Assembly: GCA_024697225.1 (NCBI GenBank)
Contig: JAILGA010000115.1
Location: 1 to 44,744, forward strand
Source of the DNA: Lachnospiraceae bacterium
Lineage (GTDB): Bacteria > Bacillota > Clostridia > Lachnospirales > Lachnospiraceae
Reading direction: 5' to 3'
Length of the DNA: 44,744 nt
The position numbers were made by a program, and so were the translations under genes. Below are positions 24,742 through 34,326 of this stretch, in pieces (the first letter of the stretch is position 1; each line of letters opens with the position of its first letter). The notes below the pieces were generated by a model, which was given only the letters and a program-made list of their open reading frames with translations, made no database searches and was not told where the DNA came from.

Positions 24742-25320
24742 ATGGAAAAGACCGCATCCGAAAACAAAAAGAGTATATTTGTCAATTCTATCAGGGAATT
24801 GAAGAATGTTCGCGCCGTGACCTTCTGCGGGATGATGGCGGCGCTTGCCATAGCCCTCAATTACGTCGCGAGTATAGATATCGGTCCCTATGTACGTATA
24901 GGCTTTTCCGGCATTCCGAACCAGATAGTGGCTTATGTGTTCGGACCCGCAGTAGGCGCTATATTCGGAGCACTTCTTGATATAATAAAATTCATTATCA
25001 AGCCCTCCGGAATGTTTTTTCCGGGATTTACGATCAGCGCGGCTCTCGGAGGTCTGATCTACGGTCTGTTCCTGTACAGAAAACCCGTTTCCGTCAAAAA
25101 TGTTCTGATCGCGCAGATACTGATCAAGATCTTTGTCAATATCGGTCTCAACACACTGTGGCTCAAGCTCCTCTATGACAAGGCCATACTTGTCATTCTT
25201 CCCGGCCGCATTTTGTCCAATGCCGTTATGCTCCCCATCGATACCATACTGATGCTTGCTGTACTGTCGGCTGTGGAGAGATTTATTCTGCCATATTTCA
25301 GGAATCATAAGGATCAATGA
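24742..25320 (+). CDS. folT: Folate-family ECF transporter substrate-binding component
   Basis: The 192-residue, six-helix membrane protein has the ECF S-component look: a cytosolic N-terminus, VRAVTFCGMMAALAIALN, then IDIGPYVRIGFSGIPNQIVAYVFGPAVGAIFGALLDIIKF and a PSGMFFPGFT loop, typical of the FolT group. It captures folate and needs a shared ECF energising module, which is not in this window. An overlap of ATGA with folC directly downstream strongly supports folate as substrate. It starts six bases after the CotH gene with only a weak ribosome site, so it is probably in the same transcript. No tetrahydrofolate riboswitch fits in the gap. Confidence 0.88.
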   Translation: MEKTASENKKSIFVNSIRELKNVRAVTFCGMMAALAIALNYVASIDIGPYVRIGFSGIPNQIVAYVFGPAVGAIFGALLDIIKFIIKPSGMFFPGFTISAALGGLIYGLFLYRKPVSVKNVLIAQILIKIFVNIGLNTLWLKLLYDKAILVILPGRILSNAVMLPIDTILMLAVLSAVERFILPYFRNHKDQ

Positions 25321-26654
25321 ACTGGGATGAGGCACTCTCACTCATAAAAGGCGAGGACTGGAAAAGCGTAAGAGCCGGTTCCCGCCGTATGCGAGAACTT
25401 ATGAAGCTCCTGGGTGATCCTCAGAATGATCTTAACTGTATCCATATTGCAGGAACAAACGGCAAGGGCAGCGCAGCCGCAATGCTGTCAGCAATCCTGA
25501 AAAATGCCGGTTATACAACAGGCCGCTATATCTCGCCGCATCTGATACGTGTGAACGAGAGAATCTGCATAAATGATACCGAAATATCTGATCAGGAATT
25601 CACTGATATAGCTCTGACTGTAAGAAAAGCCGCTGACAGCATGATTGAGAAGCCCACGATATTTGAGCTTCTGACCGCGGCGGCATTTTTGTACTTTAAG
25701 CAGCGCTCCTGTGACATAGTTGTCCTTGAGGTCGGACTTGGCGGGCGCCTCGATGCCACAAACATCATCGGCACACCTCTTGTATCTCTAATCATGCATA
25801 TAGGTCTCGAGCACACGGAGCAGCTCGGAAACACGGTAGAAGAGATAGCATACGAGAAAGCAGGCATAGTGAAGCACGGAGGCTTCACGGTACTGTATGC
25901 CCAGTCGGATGCCGTAACGGAAGTAATAAGAAAAATCTGTGAAGAAAGGGATAATTTTCTCACTATCACCGATATGACAGCCCTTTGCGGACAAAAGAAT
26001 ATGACCCGCACAGGGACTGAAGCCTCTGTCGGACAGACATTTACATACAGGGGCAGAGAGAATATCTGTCTGAGTCTTTTGGGCTCTTATCAGCTCCATA
26101 ATGCTGCCGTTGTTCTTGATGCCGTCGATATTCTGAAAAAGGAGCACGGACTTACCATCTCCGAGGAGGCTGTAAGGACAGGTCTGGGCACTGTTAACTG
26201 GCCCGGGAGGTTTCAGATACTCTGTGCGGATCCTCTTATCCTTCTCGACGGCGCACACAATCCAAACGGTGTCGAAGCACTGTCAGAGAGCATCCGTTCA
26301 TATGTGTGTGAAAACGGGAAAAGACTCATTCTGCTTATGGGCGTTATGGCCGACAAGGACTATGGCAGCATGCTTGATATACTGGCCGGTACTCCGGGCA
26401 TGGATATCGCTTTATTCATTGCCCAGGCCCCCGAGAGTTCCAGATCGCTGTCGCCTGATCAGCTAAGGAAAGAGATAGAAAAGCGCTTTGGCTGTGCCGT
26501 CGTATCATGCAGTTCAATAGCGGAAGGACTGAAAACCGCGTATCAAACGGCAAAAGACGAACAGGCAAAGGGTGACAAGACGGTAATACTGGCTTTCGGT
26601 TCTCTTTATCAGGCCGGTGAGATACTTGAGATTGTAAATGACGTGATTCTGTGA
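25317..26654 (+). CDS. folC: Folylpolyglutamate synthase / dihydrofolate synthase
   Basis: The 445-residue Mur-ligase-like enzyme has the P-loop IAGTNGKGSAAA (about 43-54), the folate loop GRYISPHLIRVNERI, LEVGLGGRLDATN, and LLDGAHNPNGVEAL in the C-terminal domain. It adds glutamates to reduced folates, which traps them in the cell, and may also glutamylate dihydropteroate. It is coupled to folT by an ATGA overlap, which fits import followed by retention. The promoter of tyrS overlaps its last codons. Confidence 0.95.
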   Translation: MNWDEALSLIKGEDWKSVRAGSRRMRELMKLLGDPQNDLNCIHIAGTNGKGSAAAMLSAILKNAGYTTGRYISPHLIRVNERICINDTEISDQEFTDIALTVRKAADSMIEKPTIFELLTAAAFLYFKQRSCDIVVLEVGLGGRLDATNIIGTPLVSLIMHIGLEHTEQLGNTVEEIAYEKAGIVKHGGFTVLYAQSDAVTEVIRKICEERDNFLTITDMTALCGQKNMTRTGTEASVGQTFTYRGRENICLSLLGSYQLHNAAVVLDAVDILKKEHGLTISEEAVRTGLGTVNWPGRFQILCADPLILLDGAHNPNGVEALSESIRSYVCENGKRLILLMGVMADKDYGSMLDILAGTPGMDIALFIAQAPESSRSLSPDQLRKEIEKRFGCAVVSCSSIAEGLKTAYQTAKDEQAKGDKTVILAFGSLYQAGEILEIVNDVIL

Positions 26655-26660
26655 TATGAT
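26632..26660 (+). promoter_or_regulatory. Promoter for tyrS
   Basis: TTGTAA (26632-26637), a 17-base spacer and TATGAT (26655-26660) overlap the 3' end of folC. The transcript leader would be only about 70 bases, with AAGGAGGAG before the ATG. That is too short for a T-box, so tyrS here does not seem to be tRNA-regulated. Confidence 0.65.
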
Positions 26661-26735
26661 GTCAGAACTGCAAAGATCACAAAAAATGAACGTTTTGCAG
26701 ACACCGGAACAATTAGATGCAAGGAGGAGATTCCA

Positions 26736-27995
26736 ATGCAGGTATTTGAGGAATTAAAAGAGAGAGGACTTTTAGCACAGCTGACGGACGAAAAGGAGAT
26801 CAGAGATCTCATAAACCGCGGCGGTGCCACTTTCTATATAGGATTTGATCCCACAGCGGATTCGCTGCACGTAGGTCATTTTATGGCTCTGTGTCTTATG
26901 AAGCGCCTTCAGATGGCAGGCAACAAGCCCATCGCACTCGTGGGCGGAGGCACCGGCATGATCGGTGACCCCACCGGACGTTCCGATCTCAGACAGGTTC
27001 TGACCGTGGAGACCATACAGCATAATTGCGACTGTTTCAGAAAGCAGATGAGCCGGTTCATCGATTTTTCCGACAGCGGCAAGCCGTCTGATGACAGCGC
27101 AAACAAAGCGATAATGGTCAACAATGCCGACTGGCTCCTGGATCTTAACTACATGGAATTCATAAGGGACATCGGCCCCTGTTTCTCTGTCAACAACATG
27201 CTGCGGGCCGAGTGCTACAAGCAGCGTATGGAGAAAGGTCTCACCTTCCTTGAGTTCAATTACATGCTGCTTCAGAGCTACGATTTTCTGATGCTGTACG
27301 AAAAGTACGGATGCCAGATGCAGTTCGGCGGAGATGACCAGTGGAGCAACATGCTCGGCGGAACCGAACTCATCAGAAAGAAGCTCGGCAAAGATGCCTA
27401 CGCCATGACCATCACGCTGTTACTCAATTCCGAGGGCAAGAAGATGGGCAAGACTGCCAAGGGAGCTGTGTGGCTCGATGCCGACAAGACGACTCCGTAT
27501 GAGTTCTACCAGTACTGGAGAAACGTGGATGACGCCGATGTCATGAAATGCCTCAACATGCTCACCTTCCTACCCATCGAGCAGATAAAGGAGATGGAGA
27601 ATTGGGATGACACAAGGATCAATGAGAAGAAGGAGATACTGGCATTCGAACTGACAAAGCTGGTCCACGGCGAGGATGAGGCAAATAAGGCTCAAAGCGG
27701 TGCCAAGGCTTTGTTTGCGGGCGGTGGAGATTCATCGCTCATACCTGTGGCAGAACTTAAGGACGGGGACTTCAGGGACGGCTCAATTGACATTATGGGA
27801 GTTCTTGTGGCCGCCGGCCTCAATTCCACCAGAAGCGACGCAAGACGCGCCGTGGAGCAGGGCGGGGTTACCTTTGGCGAGGAAAAAGTCACTGACATAA
27901 AGACATGCTATAACAAAGAAACCTTTAAAGGCGACGGCGTCATCGTCAGAAGAGGCAAGAAGAACTTCAAGAGAGTCGTCTGCGCGGAGGATTAA
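26736..27995 (+). CDS. tyrS: Tyrosyl-tRNA synthetase
   Basis: The 419-residue class I synthetase has the HIGH-like motif HVGH (45-48), preceded by YIGFDPTADSLH. It also has QFGGDDQWSNMLGG for tyrosine/tRNA recognition, the KMSKS-like KMGKTAKGAVWLD, and a C-terminal S4 RNA-binding domain ending VRRGKKNFKRV. It charges tRNA-Tyr. The length is normal. AAGGAGGAG gives a well-spaced ribosome site. Confidence 0.97.
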   Translation: MQVFEELKERGLLAQLTDEKEIRDLINRGGATFYIGFDPTADSLHVGHFMALCLMKRLQMAGNKPIALVGGGTGMIGDPTGRSDLRQVLTVETIQHNCDCFRKQMSRFIDFSDSGKPSDDSANKAIMVNNADWLLDLNYMEFIRDIGPCFSVNNMLRAECYKQRMEKGLTFLEFNYMLLQSYDFLMLYEKYGCQMQFGGDDQWSNMLGGTELIRKKLGKDAYAMTITLLLNSEGKKMGKTAKGAVWLDADKTTPYEFYQYWRNVDDADVMKCLNMLTFLPIEQIKEMENWDDTRINEKKEILAFELTKLVHGEDEANKAQSGAKALFAGGGDSSLIPVAELKDGDFRDGSIDIMGVLVAAGLNSTRSDARRAVEQGGVTFGEEKVTDIKTCYNKETFKGDGVIVRRGKKNFKRVVCAED

Positions 27996-28001
27996 GACCG
28001 G

Positions 28002-29930
28002 ATGCAAAAAAGCGATTTCTATGTCGCACAGATGATGACAGATCTTATCGGCCGCAAAACCGGTGAGATCAGCAGAGTCGAATACAGACCGCAAAAGCCT
28101 GAATTCAGGAGGACATCGGACATTGAGACCGGGCTTTTCAGATCGAGCCCTGAATCAATGGGCATCCGATCCTCCTGGGTAAGCGCGCTTCTTAAAAAGA
28201 TTGCCGCCGACAAGTCCACCGGTATTCACAGAATAATGATCCTCAGAGGAAATACTGTCATAGCGGAGACCGCTTTTTCTCCCTACCGGATGGATGACTG
28301 GCACGTAACACATTCTCTTTGCAAAAGTGTCACAGCGATGGCTGTCGGCCTTCTCATAGGGGAGGGCCGGCTTTCATTGGATGACCGCATCACGGATATC
28401 ATACGGGATGAGAGAAGCCTTCTCTCTTATGTATTCCTAAATGAGACCATCACCGTAAAGCACCTCCTCACCATGAGCAGCGGCGTGAAATTCAACGAGG
28501 CCGGAGCCATAACCGGCAATGACTGGACCAGACAATACATGGAATCCGGCTGCAGCTTCACACCCGGAACCCAGTTTGAATATAACAGCATGAACACCTA
28601 TATCCTTTCTGCCATCGTCACAAAGATCACAGGCGAGACGCTTACTGAGTATCTAAGGCCCAGGCTCTTTGAACCTCTTGGTATCGACAGGGTATTCTGG
28701 GAGCTCAGCCCGGAGAACATATCCAAGGGCGGCTGGGGGCTTTTCATCCGCCTTGAGGACATGGCCAAGCTTGGAAGGCTCTATATGCAGCGCGGTGTCT
28801 GGGAGGGAAAGCAGATACTACCCGCGGACTTCGTGGATCAGTCGGTCAAAGTACAGATAAACACCGGCATGGAGAAATGCGAGTATTACGGCTACCACGT
28901 GTGGATCAATGATGACAGAGGCGTATATGCATTTTCGTTTAACGGCATGCTGGGGCAGAATGTACTTTGCTATCCGGATCTCGACATGACGGTCTGTACC
29001 AATGCGGGGAATGCGGAGATATTTCAGCAGGGGAGCCTGAGTTCGATAATAAGAAGCGCAATGAAGGATCTCATGGCGGTGGAGCTGCCCCTTCCCGAGA
29101 ACAACAGGGAACTCTCGGAACTGAAAACTCTGTGCAAGAGTCTTTCCGGCAGAACCAGCGGTCTCAGTTCGATCATCACCGGAGGATGGCCGAAGAATAC
29201 GAACCTGATACGCGAAGGGAGCCGAAGATCCGGGACGCCGGCGCGCATCCCGAATTCCCGCAGGGCCTCCAATATTCAAAGACGCGCCGGATCGCGGAGC
29301 AGTGAAAGCCTGAGGCAGCTTTGCATCTCTAAGCTAGACGGAACGATCTACGATCTTGACATAAAAGGTGTCGGACTGTTTCCGCTTCTTATGCAGGTTG
29401 TTCACAACAACTTTACCGACGGAATAAAACGGATCGGGTTTAAAAAGACAGGCGCGTCGGGGCTTTCGTTCATACTGTATGAGGGTGAGAGTCAATACGA
29501 GATAGAGTGCGGCTTCATGGGTAAACCGTCCAGAAGCACCGTCGATATGCACGGCGAATTCTACGATATAGCCGTCTGTTCCGATACGGCAACCGATGAA
29601 TACGGATATGTTGTCATAAAGAATGACATAGCTTTTACGGAGGAAGCAGCCGGAAGATTTATAAACATAAGCTTTGATCCGTTTGCGGAAAAGGGTGCTC
29701 CCGCGAATATTCGGATAAAGATGGGCGAGACGCCCGGACTTAAGCTCATACTTCCAAGTCTCGAGATCATAACCACGGACAAGGCCATCGGACTCGACGG
29801 ATTCTTCATAAACAAATTCACTCAGTTCGGCGGTATGGATGCCGTGAGCATGCTGACATATTCCACACTGAACCCCGTACTTCAGGGAACACTTGTCTCA
29901 AAGGAGGTGCCTCATGAACAAGACGCTTGA
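28002..29930 (+). CDS. Serine hydrolase (beta-lactamase/PBP-like) with long C-terminal extension
   Basis: The 642-residue protein has a class C beta-lactamase/esterase-type domain at about 50-350: Ser105-L-C-K108 and Y194-N-S196, with GGWGLFIRLEDMAKLGRLY further on. The C-terminal half (about 430-640) is beta-rich and unassigned. No signal peptide is evident, so it is probably cytoplasmic. Residues about 395-435 are an Arg/Ser-rich patch of unusual composition. There the +2 frame is open and reads more like normal coding sequence, so compensating frameshifts are possible. The substrate is unknown. It lies 6 bases after tyrS and overlaps the PNP gene by 17 bases. Confidence 0.8.
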   Translation: MQKSDFYVAQMMTDLIGRKTGEISRVEYRPQKPEFRRTSDIETGLFRSSPESMGIRSSWVSALLKKIAADKSTGIHRIMILRGNTVIAETAFSPYRMDDWHVTHSLCKSVTAMAVGLLIGEGRLSLDDRITDIIRDERSLLSYVFLNETITVKHLLTMSSGVKFNEAGAITGNDWTRQYMESGCSFTPGTQFEYNSMNTYILSAIVTKITGETLTEYLRPRLFEPLGIDRVFWELSPENISKGGWGLFIRLEDMAKLGRLYMQRGVWEGKQILPADFVDQSVKVQINTGMEKCEYYGYHVWINDDRGVYAFSFNGMLGQNVLCYPDLDMTVCTNAGNAEIFQQGSLSSIIRSAMKDLMAVELPLPENNRELSELKTLCKSLSGRTSGLSSIITGGWPKNTNLIREGSRRSGTPARIPNSRRASNIQRRAGSRSSESLRQLCISKLDGTIYDLDIKGVGLFPLLMQVVHNNFTDGIKRIGFKKTGASGLSFILYEGESQYEIECGFMGKPSRSTVDMHGEFYDIAVCSDTATDEYGYVVIKNDIAFTEEAAGRFINISFDPFAEKGAPANIRIKMGETPGLKLILPSLEIITTDKAIGLDGFFINKFTQFGGMDAVSMLTYSTLNPVLQGTLVSKEVPHEQDA

Positions 29931-30768
29931 AACTGCAGCGCAATATGAAGAGCGGATCGCATCAGCGGTCAAATCCGTACAGGACCGCACTAATCTAAGG
30001 CCCAAGGTGGCTCTGGTCCTGGGATCGGGGCTTGGGGAATTTGCAGCGGAACTGATCGTAACCGAAGAAATACCCTACAGTGAGATCGAGGGCTTTCCCG
30101 TCTCGACCGCTCCGGGTCATGACGGCAAGCTGATACTCGGTCTTCTCGACAAGACACCTGTTGTCTGCATGAAGGGCAGGGTTCACTGCTATGAGGGCTA
30201 TGATCCCTGGGAAGTGGTTTTTCCGGTCAGAGTGATGAAGAGGCTTGGCGCCGAAGTTTTATTTGTGACAAACGCCGCAGGCGGGATCAACTTCGGCTTT
30301 ATGGCCGGTGATCTCATGCTCATAACAGACCATATTTCACTTTTTGCGCCCAATCCGCTGATCGGCCCCAATCTCAACGATTTCGGAACCAGATTCCCGG
30401 ATATGACGCACGCTTATGACGAGGAACTCTGTGACCTGATAAGAGATGCGGCCTTTGATGAACACGTTCCGCTGCAGGAGGGCGTATATGTCCAGGTCAC
30501 AGGTCCGTCCTTTGAATCCCCGACCGAAATAAAGATGCTTCGAAGCCTCGGTGCGGACGCAGTCGGAATGAGCACTGTCTCCGAGGTGATCGCAGCAAGG
30601 CACGCAGGAATGCGCGTTGTCGGGATATCCTGTATTGCAAACGCGGCGGCCGGCATGACCAAAGAACTCCTGTCAGGCGATGATGTCAATCTCACAGCGA
30701 ATGAGGCAGCACCGCTGTTTACAAGGCTCCTTACAGGTTCAATAAGAAGAATAGGAGAAGCAGTATAA
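29914..30768 (+). CDS. punA: Purine nucleoside phosphorylase
   Basis: This 284-residue trimeric-type PNP has the phosphate loop LGSGLGEFA (36-44), EIEGFPVSTAPGHDGKL with His69, GRVHCYEGY (88-96), TNAAGGIN, and the purine-site segment downstream of GPSFESPTE. It cleaves inosine or guanosine to the base and ribose-1-phosphate. The start at 29914 is chosen because AAGGAGGT lies five bases upstream. An in-frame ATG seven codons earlier lacks this. The neighbouring amidohydrolase suggests a shared role in purine nucleoside salvage. Confidence 0.95.
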   Translation: MNKTLETAAQYEERIASAVKSVQDRTNLRPKVALVLGSGLGEFAAELIVTEEIPYSEIEGFPVSTAPGHDGKLILGLLDKTPVVCMKGRVHCYEGYDPWEVVFPVRVMKRLGAEVLFVTNAAGGINFGFMAGDLMLITDHISLFAPNPLIGPNLNDFGTRFPDMTHAYDEELCDLIRDAAFDEHVPLQEGVYVQVTGPSFESPTEIKMLRSLGADAVGMSTVSEVIAARHAGMRVVGISCIANAAAGMTKELLSGDDVNLTANEAAPLFTRLLTGSIRRIGEAV

Positions 30769-30782
30769 AACGGAGGTGTAAT

Positions 30783-32072
30783 ATGTCTTACAGATTTTAC
30801 AACGCAAGGATTCTGACCATGGAGGAGGGGCGGGACATATTTGAAGGCGAACTCCATACCGACGGCTCAAGGATAACCTATGTGGGCGGCAAAACCGACA
30901 GGCGCCCTGAAAAGGGCTTTGACGAAGAGATCGACTGCGGCGGGAACCTCCTGATGCCGGGATTTAAGAACGCGCACACACACTCCGCCATGACACTTTT
31001 AAGATCAAGGGCAGACGATCTGCCTCTCGATAAATGGCTGAACGAGCAGATCTTTCCCGTCGAGGCCAAAATGACAGGTGACGATATCTGCCAGCTGACA
31101 AAGCTCGCTTTTCTTGAATATCTTACCAGCGGCATAACCGCGTGTTTTGATATGTACCTCACTCCGAAGACTATTGCAAAAGCCGCAAGAGAATGCGGAT
31201 TCAGAATGGTGCAGGTCGGCGCCGTCAACAATTTCTCACAGTCTCCGGAGCTTGTGGAAGAAATGTTTAACGAGCTCAACGGCAAGGATCCCTTCAACTC
31301 GTATATTCTGGGCTTTCATGCGGAATACACCTGTTCAAAGGAACTCCTTTTAAAAATCGCCGACCTGTCACACAAATACAGCGCACCGGTCTATACGCAC
31401 ATATCCGAGACAGCCTCTGAGACCGAAGGCTGCAGGGAGAGATACGGCATGTCTCCCGTCGCTTTTCTGGACTCGATCGGCATGTTTGATCACGGCGGCG
31501 GCGGTTACCATCTCGTACATGTCGACGATAACGATATGGAGATACTGAAAAAGCGCGGGATGTACGCAGTGACCAATCCCGGCTCAAACGCGAAGCTTGC
31601 AAGCGGTATAGCACCCGTGTCATCCTATCTTGCCCACGGCATCCCTGTTGCAATAGGTACTGACGGCCCCGCTTCCAACAATGCTCTTGACATGTTCAGG
31701 GAGATGTATATGGTCACGGTCCTCGCCAAATTAAAGGACAATGACGCCTCCAGTGTTCCCGCGCACGAAGTATTGAAGATGGCCACAGTGAACGGAGCAA
31801 AGGCTATGGGCCTTCAGGATGCGGATGTCCTCGCGGAAGAAAAACTCGCCGATCTGATCATGATCGATCTGAACACCCCGAATATGCAGCCTGTCAACAA
31901 CATTCAAAAGAACCTTGTATACAGCGGTTCCAAGAGCAATGTCCGGTTAACTATGATAGGCGGCGTGATAAAATACAGGGACGGCAGCTTCAATATCGGC
32001 ACATCTCCCGAAGATATCTATGCTGCGGCATATGAGATAAAGAAGCGGATTGATAAGGAGTTAAACGCATAA
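30783..32072 (+). CDS. mtaD: Amidohydrolase, MTA/S-adenosylhomocysteine deaminase-like
   Basis: The 429-residue metal-dependent TIM-barrel hydrolase of the TrzN/SsnA/MtaD group has the metal motif NAHTHSAM (His65, His67), YTHISETASE, HLVHVDDNDM and GTDGPASNNALDMF with the metal aspartate. The family deaminates methylthioadenosine or adenosylhomocysteine to the inosyl form. Placement next to PNP would let the inosyl product be phosphorolysed. A guanine or other aromatic deaminase cannot be excluded. CGGAGGTG lies a few bases before the ATG. Confidence 0.82.
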   Translation: MSYRFYNARILTMEEGRDIFEGELHTDGSRITYVGGKTDRRPEKGFDEEIDCGGNLLMPGFKNAHTHSAMTLLRSRADDLPLDKWLNEQIFPVEAKMTGDDICQLTKLAFLEYLTSGITACFDMYLTPKTIAKAARECGFRMVQVGAVNNFSQSPELVEEMFNELNGKDPFNSYILGFHAEYTCSKELLLKIADLSHKYSAPVYTHISETASETEGCRERYGMSPVAFLDSIGMFDHGGGGYHLVHVDDNDMEILKKRGMYAVTNPGSNAKLASGIAPVSSYLAHGIPVAIGTDGPASNNALDMFREMYMVTVLAKLKDNDASSVPAHEVLKMATVNGAKAMGLQDADVLAEEKLADLIMIDLNTPNMQPVNNIQKNLVYSGSKSNVRLTMIGGVIKYRDGSFNIGTSPEDIYAAAYEIKKRIDKELNA

Positions 32073-32074
32073 GT

Positions 32075-33784
32075 ATGAGCGATCCCTGGTACATACTGGT
32101 TGTCATAGTCGGCATATTGTTTGTATTTGCCCTGTTCGGCAATATCAATGAGAGACGCTATGCCGCGCAGAGAAGAAAAAGACTGGCGGATGCTTACGGG
32201 CAGCGCCCCGGAAGGGAGTATTCCCCGGAGGAGATTGCGCGTCTGCCGAGATATTTTGAAAAACACAGGGACAGCGAGCCTTATGTCATAGATGATATAA
32301 CCGCTGCAGACCTTGATATATATGATCTTTTTGCGCGCGTAAATTACTGCAGATCCGCGGCGGGTGAAGAGGTTCTCTACAACAGACTCCGATCTCCTTC
32401 ATACAGGAAAGAGGAGCTTGACGAACTCGAAAAGGAGATCTGTCTCTATACCACGGACAGCGAGCTCAGACTTGATCTTCAGATGCTTTTCACGGAGCTT
32501 GGCGGTTCCGGCAAATTTTCAGTTTATGACTACCTCGACAATCTTTCAGCTGTGACAAAAAAGAGCCTGGTGCCTCACATAATCGGTATCGCAGCTGTCA
32601 TCGGCGCCGCAGTGCTCACGGCAGTAAATGTAACAGTGGGCTTTATTCCGCTGATCATCATATGCCTGTATCAGGTAGTGACATATTACAGAGAGAAGGC
32701 GGAATGTGATGCCTATCTCTCCACCTTTGTCTACATTTTGAGACTCATCATCTGCGGCGAAAAAGCTGCAAAGAGACTGAAAAACATCCCGTTATCCGAA
32801 GCGGCCGCAGCTCTTAAGCCATTTGCAAAGGGAGCAGGGGTGCTCGTGGGGTCAGCCAGGACGAGCGGTTCCGGAAACCCGCTGGATATATTTGCCGACT
32901 ACCTTCGCATACTTCTCCATCTTGATCTGATCAAATTCAGGCAGATGATAAATGAGCTCGGAAAACACGGCAGAGATATAGACAGACTGATAACCCTTTT
33001 GGGAAATATTGAGACTGCGATATCCATAAGCTGCTACAGGGCCTCTCTTTCGGGCGAAAGCGGTTACTCGGTACCTGACCTGAGAGAAGGAGATGACATC
33101 TCTCTTGATGTACGGGATCTTCGGCATGTGCTCATCGAGGACGGGGCAGTCACAAACTCAATGACGGTTGACCGCAGCATCCTTATAACCGGTGCGAACG
33201 CATCAGGTAAATCCACATGGTTAAAGGCTCTGGGGCTGTGCGCCCTGATGGCTCAGACCATTCACACAGTGACTGCAAAGAGCTACAGCGCGCCATTTTT
33301 CAGGATTTACTCATCAATGGCACTCTCGGACAATCTTCAGGGAGGCGAGAGCTATTACGTAGTCGAAATAAGAGCACTGTCGCGCGTGCTCACCGCGGCT
33401 TCGGATCATGCTGCACCACCTGTATTATGCTTTATTGACGAGGTCTTAAGAGGTACCAACACCATAGAGAGAATAGCCGCTTCGGCACAGATCCTAAGAT
33501 TTTTCGCGCACGAGAGGGCTTTGATGTTTGCCGCAACGCACGATCTGGAGCTGACAGAGCTTTTAAAGAACGATCTGGACAATTACCACTTTGAGGGAGA
33601 ACTCAGGGATTCGGATGTTCTGTTTGATTACCGGATAAAGCCAGGTCCGTCGGTCACAAGAAACGCAATAGGTCTCTTAAAGCGATTCTCATACGCGTCC
33701 GATATCACAGGCAGCGCGGAAGCCATGGCTAAAAGATTCGAAGAGACCGGCATATGGTCAATGGACGGAGAACCCCTTTCATGA
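32075..33784 (+). CDS. Membrane-anchored MutS-family ATPase
   Basis: The 569-residue protein ends in a MutS-type ATPase domain: Walker [10 protein letters not shown] (373-381), [28 protein letters not shown], and Walker [19 protein letters not shown] (Asp455, Glu456). The centre resembles the MutS core/lever region. It lacks the mismatch-binding domain I. It also has an N-terminal membrane helix (about 5-21) and a hydrophobic pair at about 170-205, which is unusual for a mismatch-repair protein. It is therefore probably not a canonical MutS or MutS2. The role is unknown. It overlaps rnhA by ATGA. Confidence 0.85.
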   Translation: MSDPWYILVVIVGILFVFALFGNINERRYAAQRRKRLADAYGQRPGREYSPEEIARLPRYFEKHRDSEPYVIDDITAADLDIYDLFARVNYCRSAAGEEVLYNRLRSPSYRKEELDELEKEICLYTTDSELRLDLQMLFTELGGSGKFSVYDYLDNLSAVTKKSLVPHIIGIAAVIGAAVLTAVNVTVGFIPLIIICLYQVVTYYREKAECDAYLSTFVYILRLIICGEKAAKRLKNIPLSEAAAALKPFAKGAGVLVGSARTSGSGNPLDIFADYLRILLHLDLIKFRQMINELGKHGRDIDRLITLLGNIETAISISCYRASLSGESGYSVPDLREGDDISLDVRDLRHVLIEDGAVTNSMTVDRSILITGANASGKSTWLKALGLCALMAQTIHTVTAKSYSAPFFRIYSSMALSDNLQGGESYYVVEIRALSRVLTAASDHAAPPVLCFIDEVLRGTNTIERIAASAQILRFFAHERALMFAATHDLELTELLKNDLDNYHFEGELRDSDVLFDYRIKPGPSVTRNAIGLLKRFSYASDITGSAEAMAKRFEETGIWSMDGEPLS

Positions 33785-34278
33785 CCAGGGTGACGGCTTA
33801 CACAGACGGCGCAGCAAGAGGCAATCCCGACGGCCCCGGCGGGTATGGTGCTGTACTTATATATGTCGATTCAAAAGGAAGCGTACACGAACGCGAGTTT
33901 TCCGGCGGCTATAAGCAAACGACCAACAACCGGATGGAGCTCATGGGTGCCATAATTGCTCTTGAGAGTCTCAAAAAGCCCTGTATGGTCGATCTGCATT
34001 CCGATTCCTCGTATGTCATAAAAGCATTCAACGAGGGATGGCTTGAAAACTGGCAGAGAAACGGCTGGAAGAACAGCAAAAAAGAGCCTGTAAAGAATAA
34101 AGCCCTGTGGTTTAGGCTCCTTGAGGCAGCTAAACCTCACAGGATAAACTGGATATGGGTCAAAGGGCATGCCGGAGACGAATACAACGAGCGCTGCGAC
34201 GCTCTTGCGACTTCAGCGGCTGATGCGCCTGAGGCGGATCTTTTGTCTGACGACGGCGAAGGTGACCTCAGAGTATAA
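33781..34278 (+). CDS. rnhA: Ribonuclease HI
   Basis: The 165-residue protein has all RNase HI catalytic residues: Asp9 (YTDGAARGN), Glu53 (NNRMELMGA), Asp75 ([10 protein letters not shown]), His130 and Asp140 ([16 protein letters not shown]). It degrades the RNA strand of RNA-DNA hybrids. The start at 33781 overlaps the MutS-like stop as ATGA. An in-frame ATG nine codons earlier would add residues inside the upstream gene and is less likely. The C-terminal 20 residues are acidic. Confidence 0.96.
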   Translation: MTRVTAYTDGAARGNPDGPGGYGAVLIYVDSKGSVHEREFSGGYKQTTNNRMELMGAIIALESLKKPCMVDLHSDSSYVIKAFNEGWLENWQRNGWKNSKKEPVKNKALWFRLLEAAKPHRINWIWVKGHAGDEYNERCDALATSAADAPEADLLSDDGEGDLRV

Positions 34279-34290
34279 AAGAACTGACTA

Positions 34291-34319
34291 TTCACAACAA
34301 AAACAAGATGTGATATACT
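34291..34319 (+). promoter_or_regulatory. Promoter placed for a leaderless xpaC-like transcript
   Basis: TTCACA (34291-34296), a 17-base spacer and TATACT (34314-34319) end only seven bases before the ATG at 34327. The predicted transcription start is then at or next to the A of the ATG. No ribosome site exists in the seven bases between. Confidence 0.7.
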
Positions 34320-34326
34320 AGCGCCT

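Noticed and set aside
26655-26735. T-box riboswitch before tyrS
   Set aside because: The leader is only about 70-80 bases, shorter than a T-box, and no T-box sequence (TGGNACCGCG) is present.
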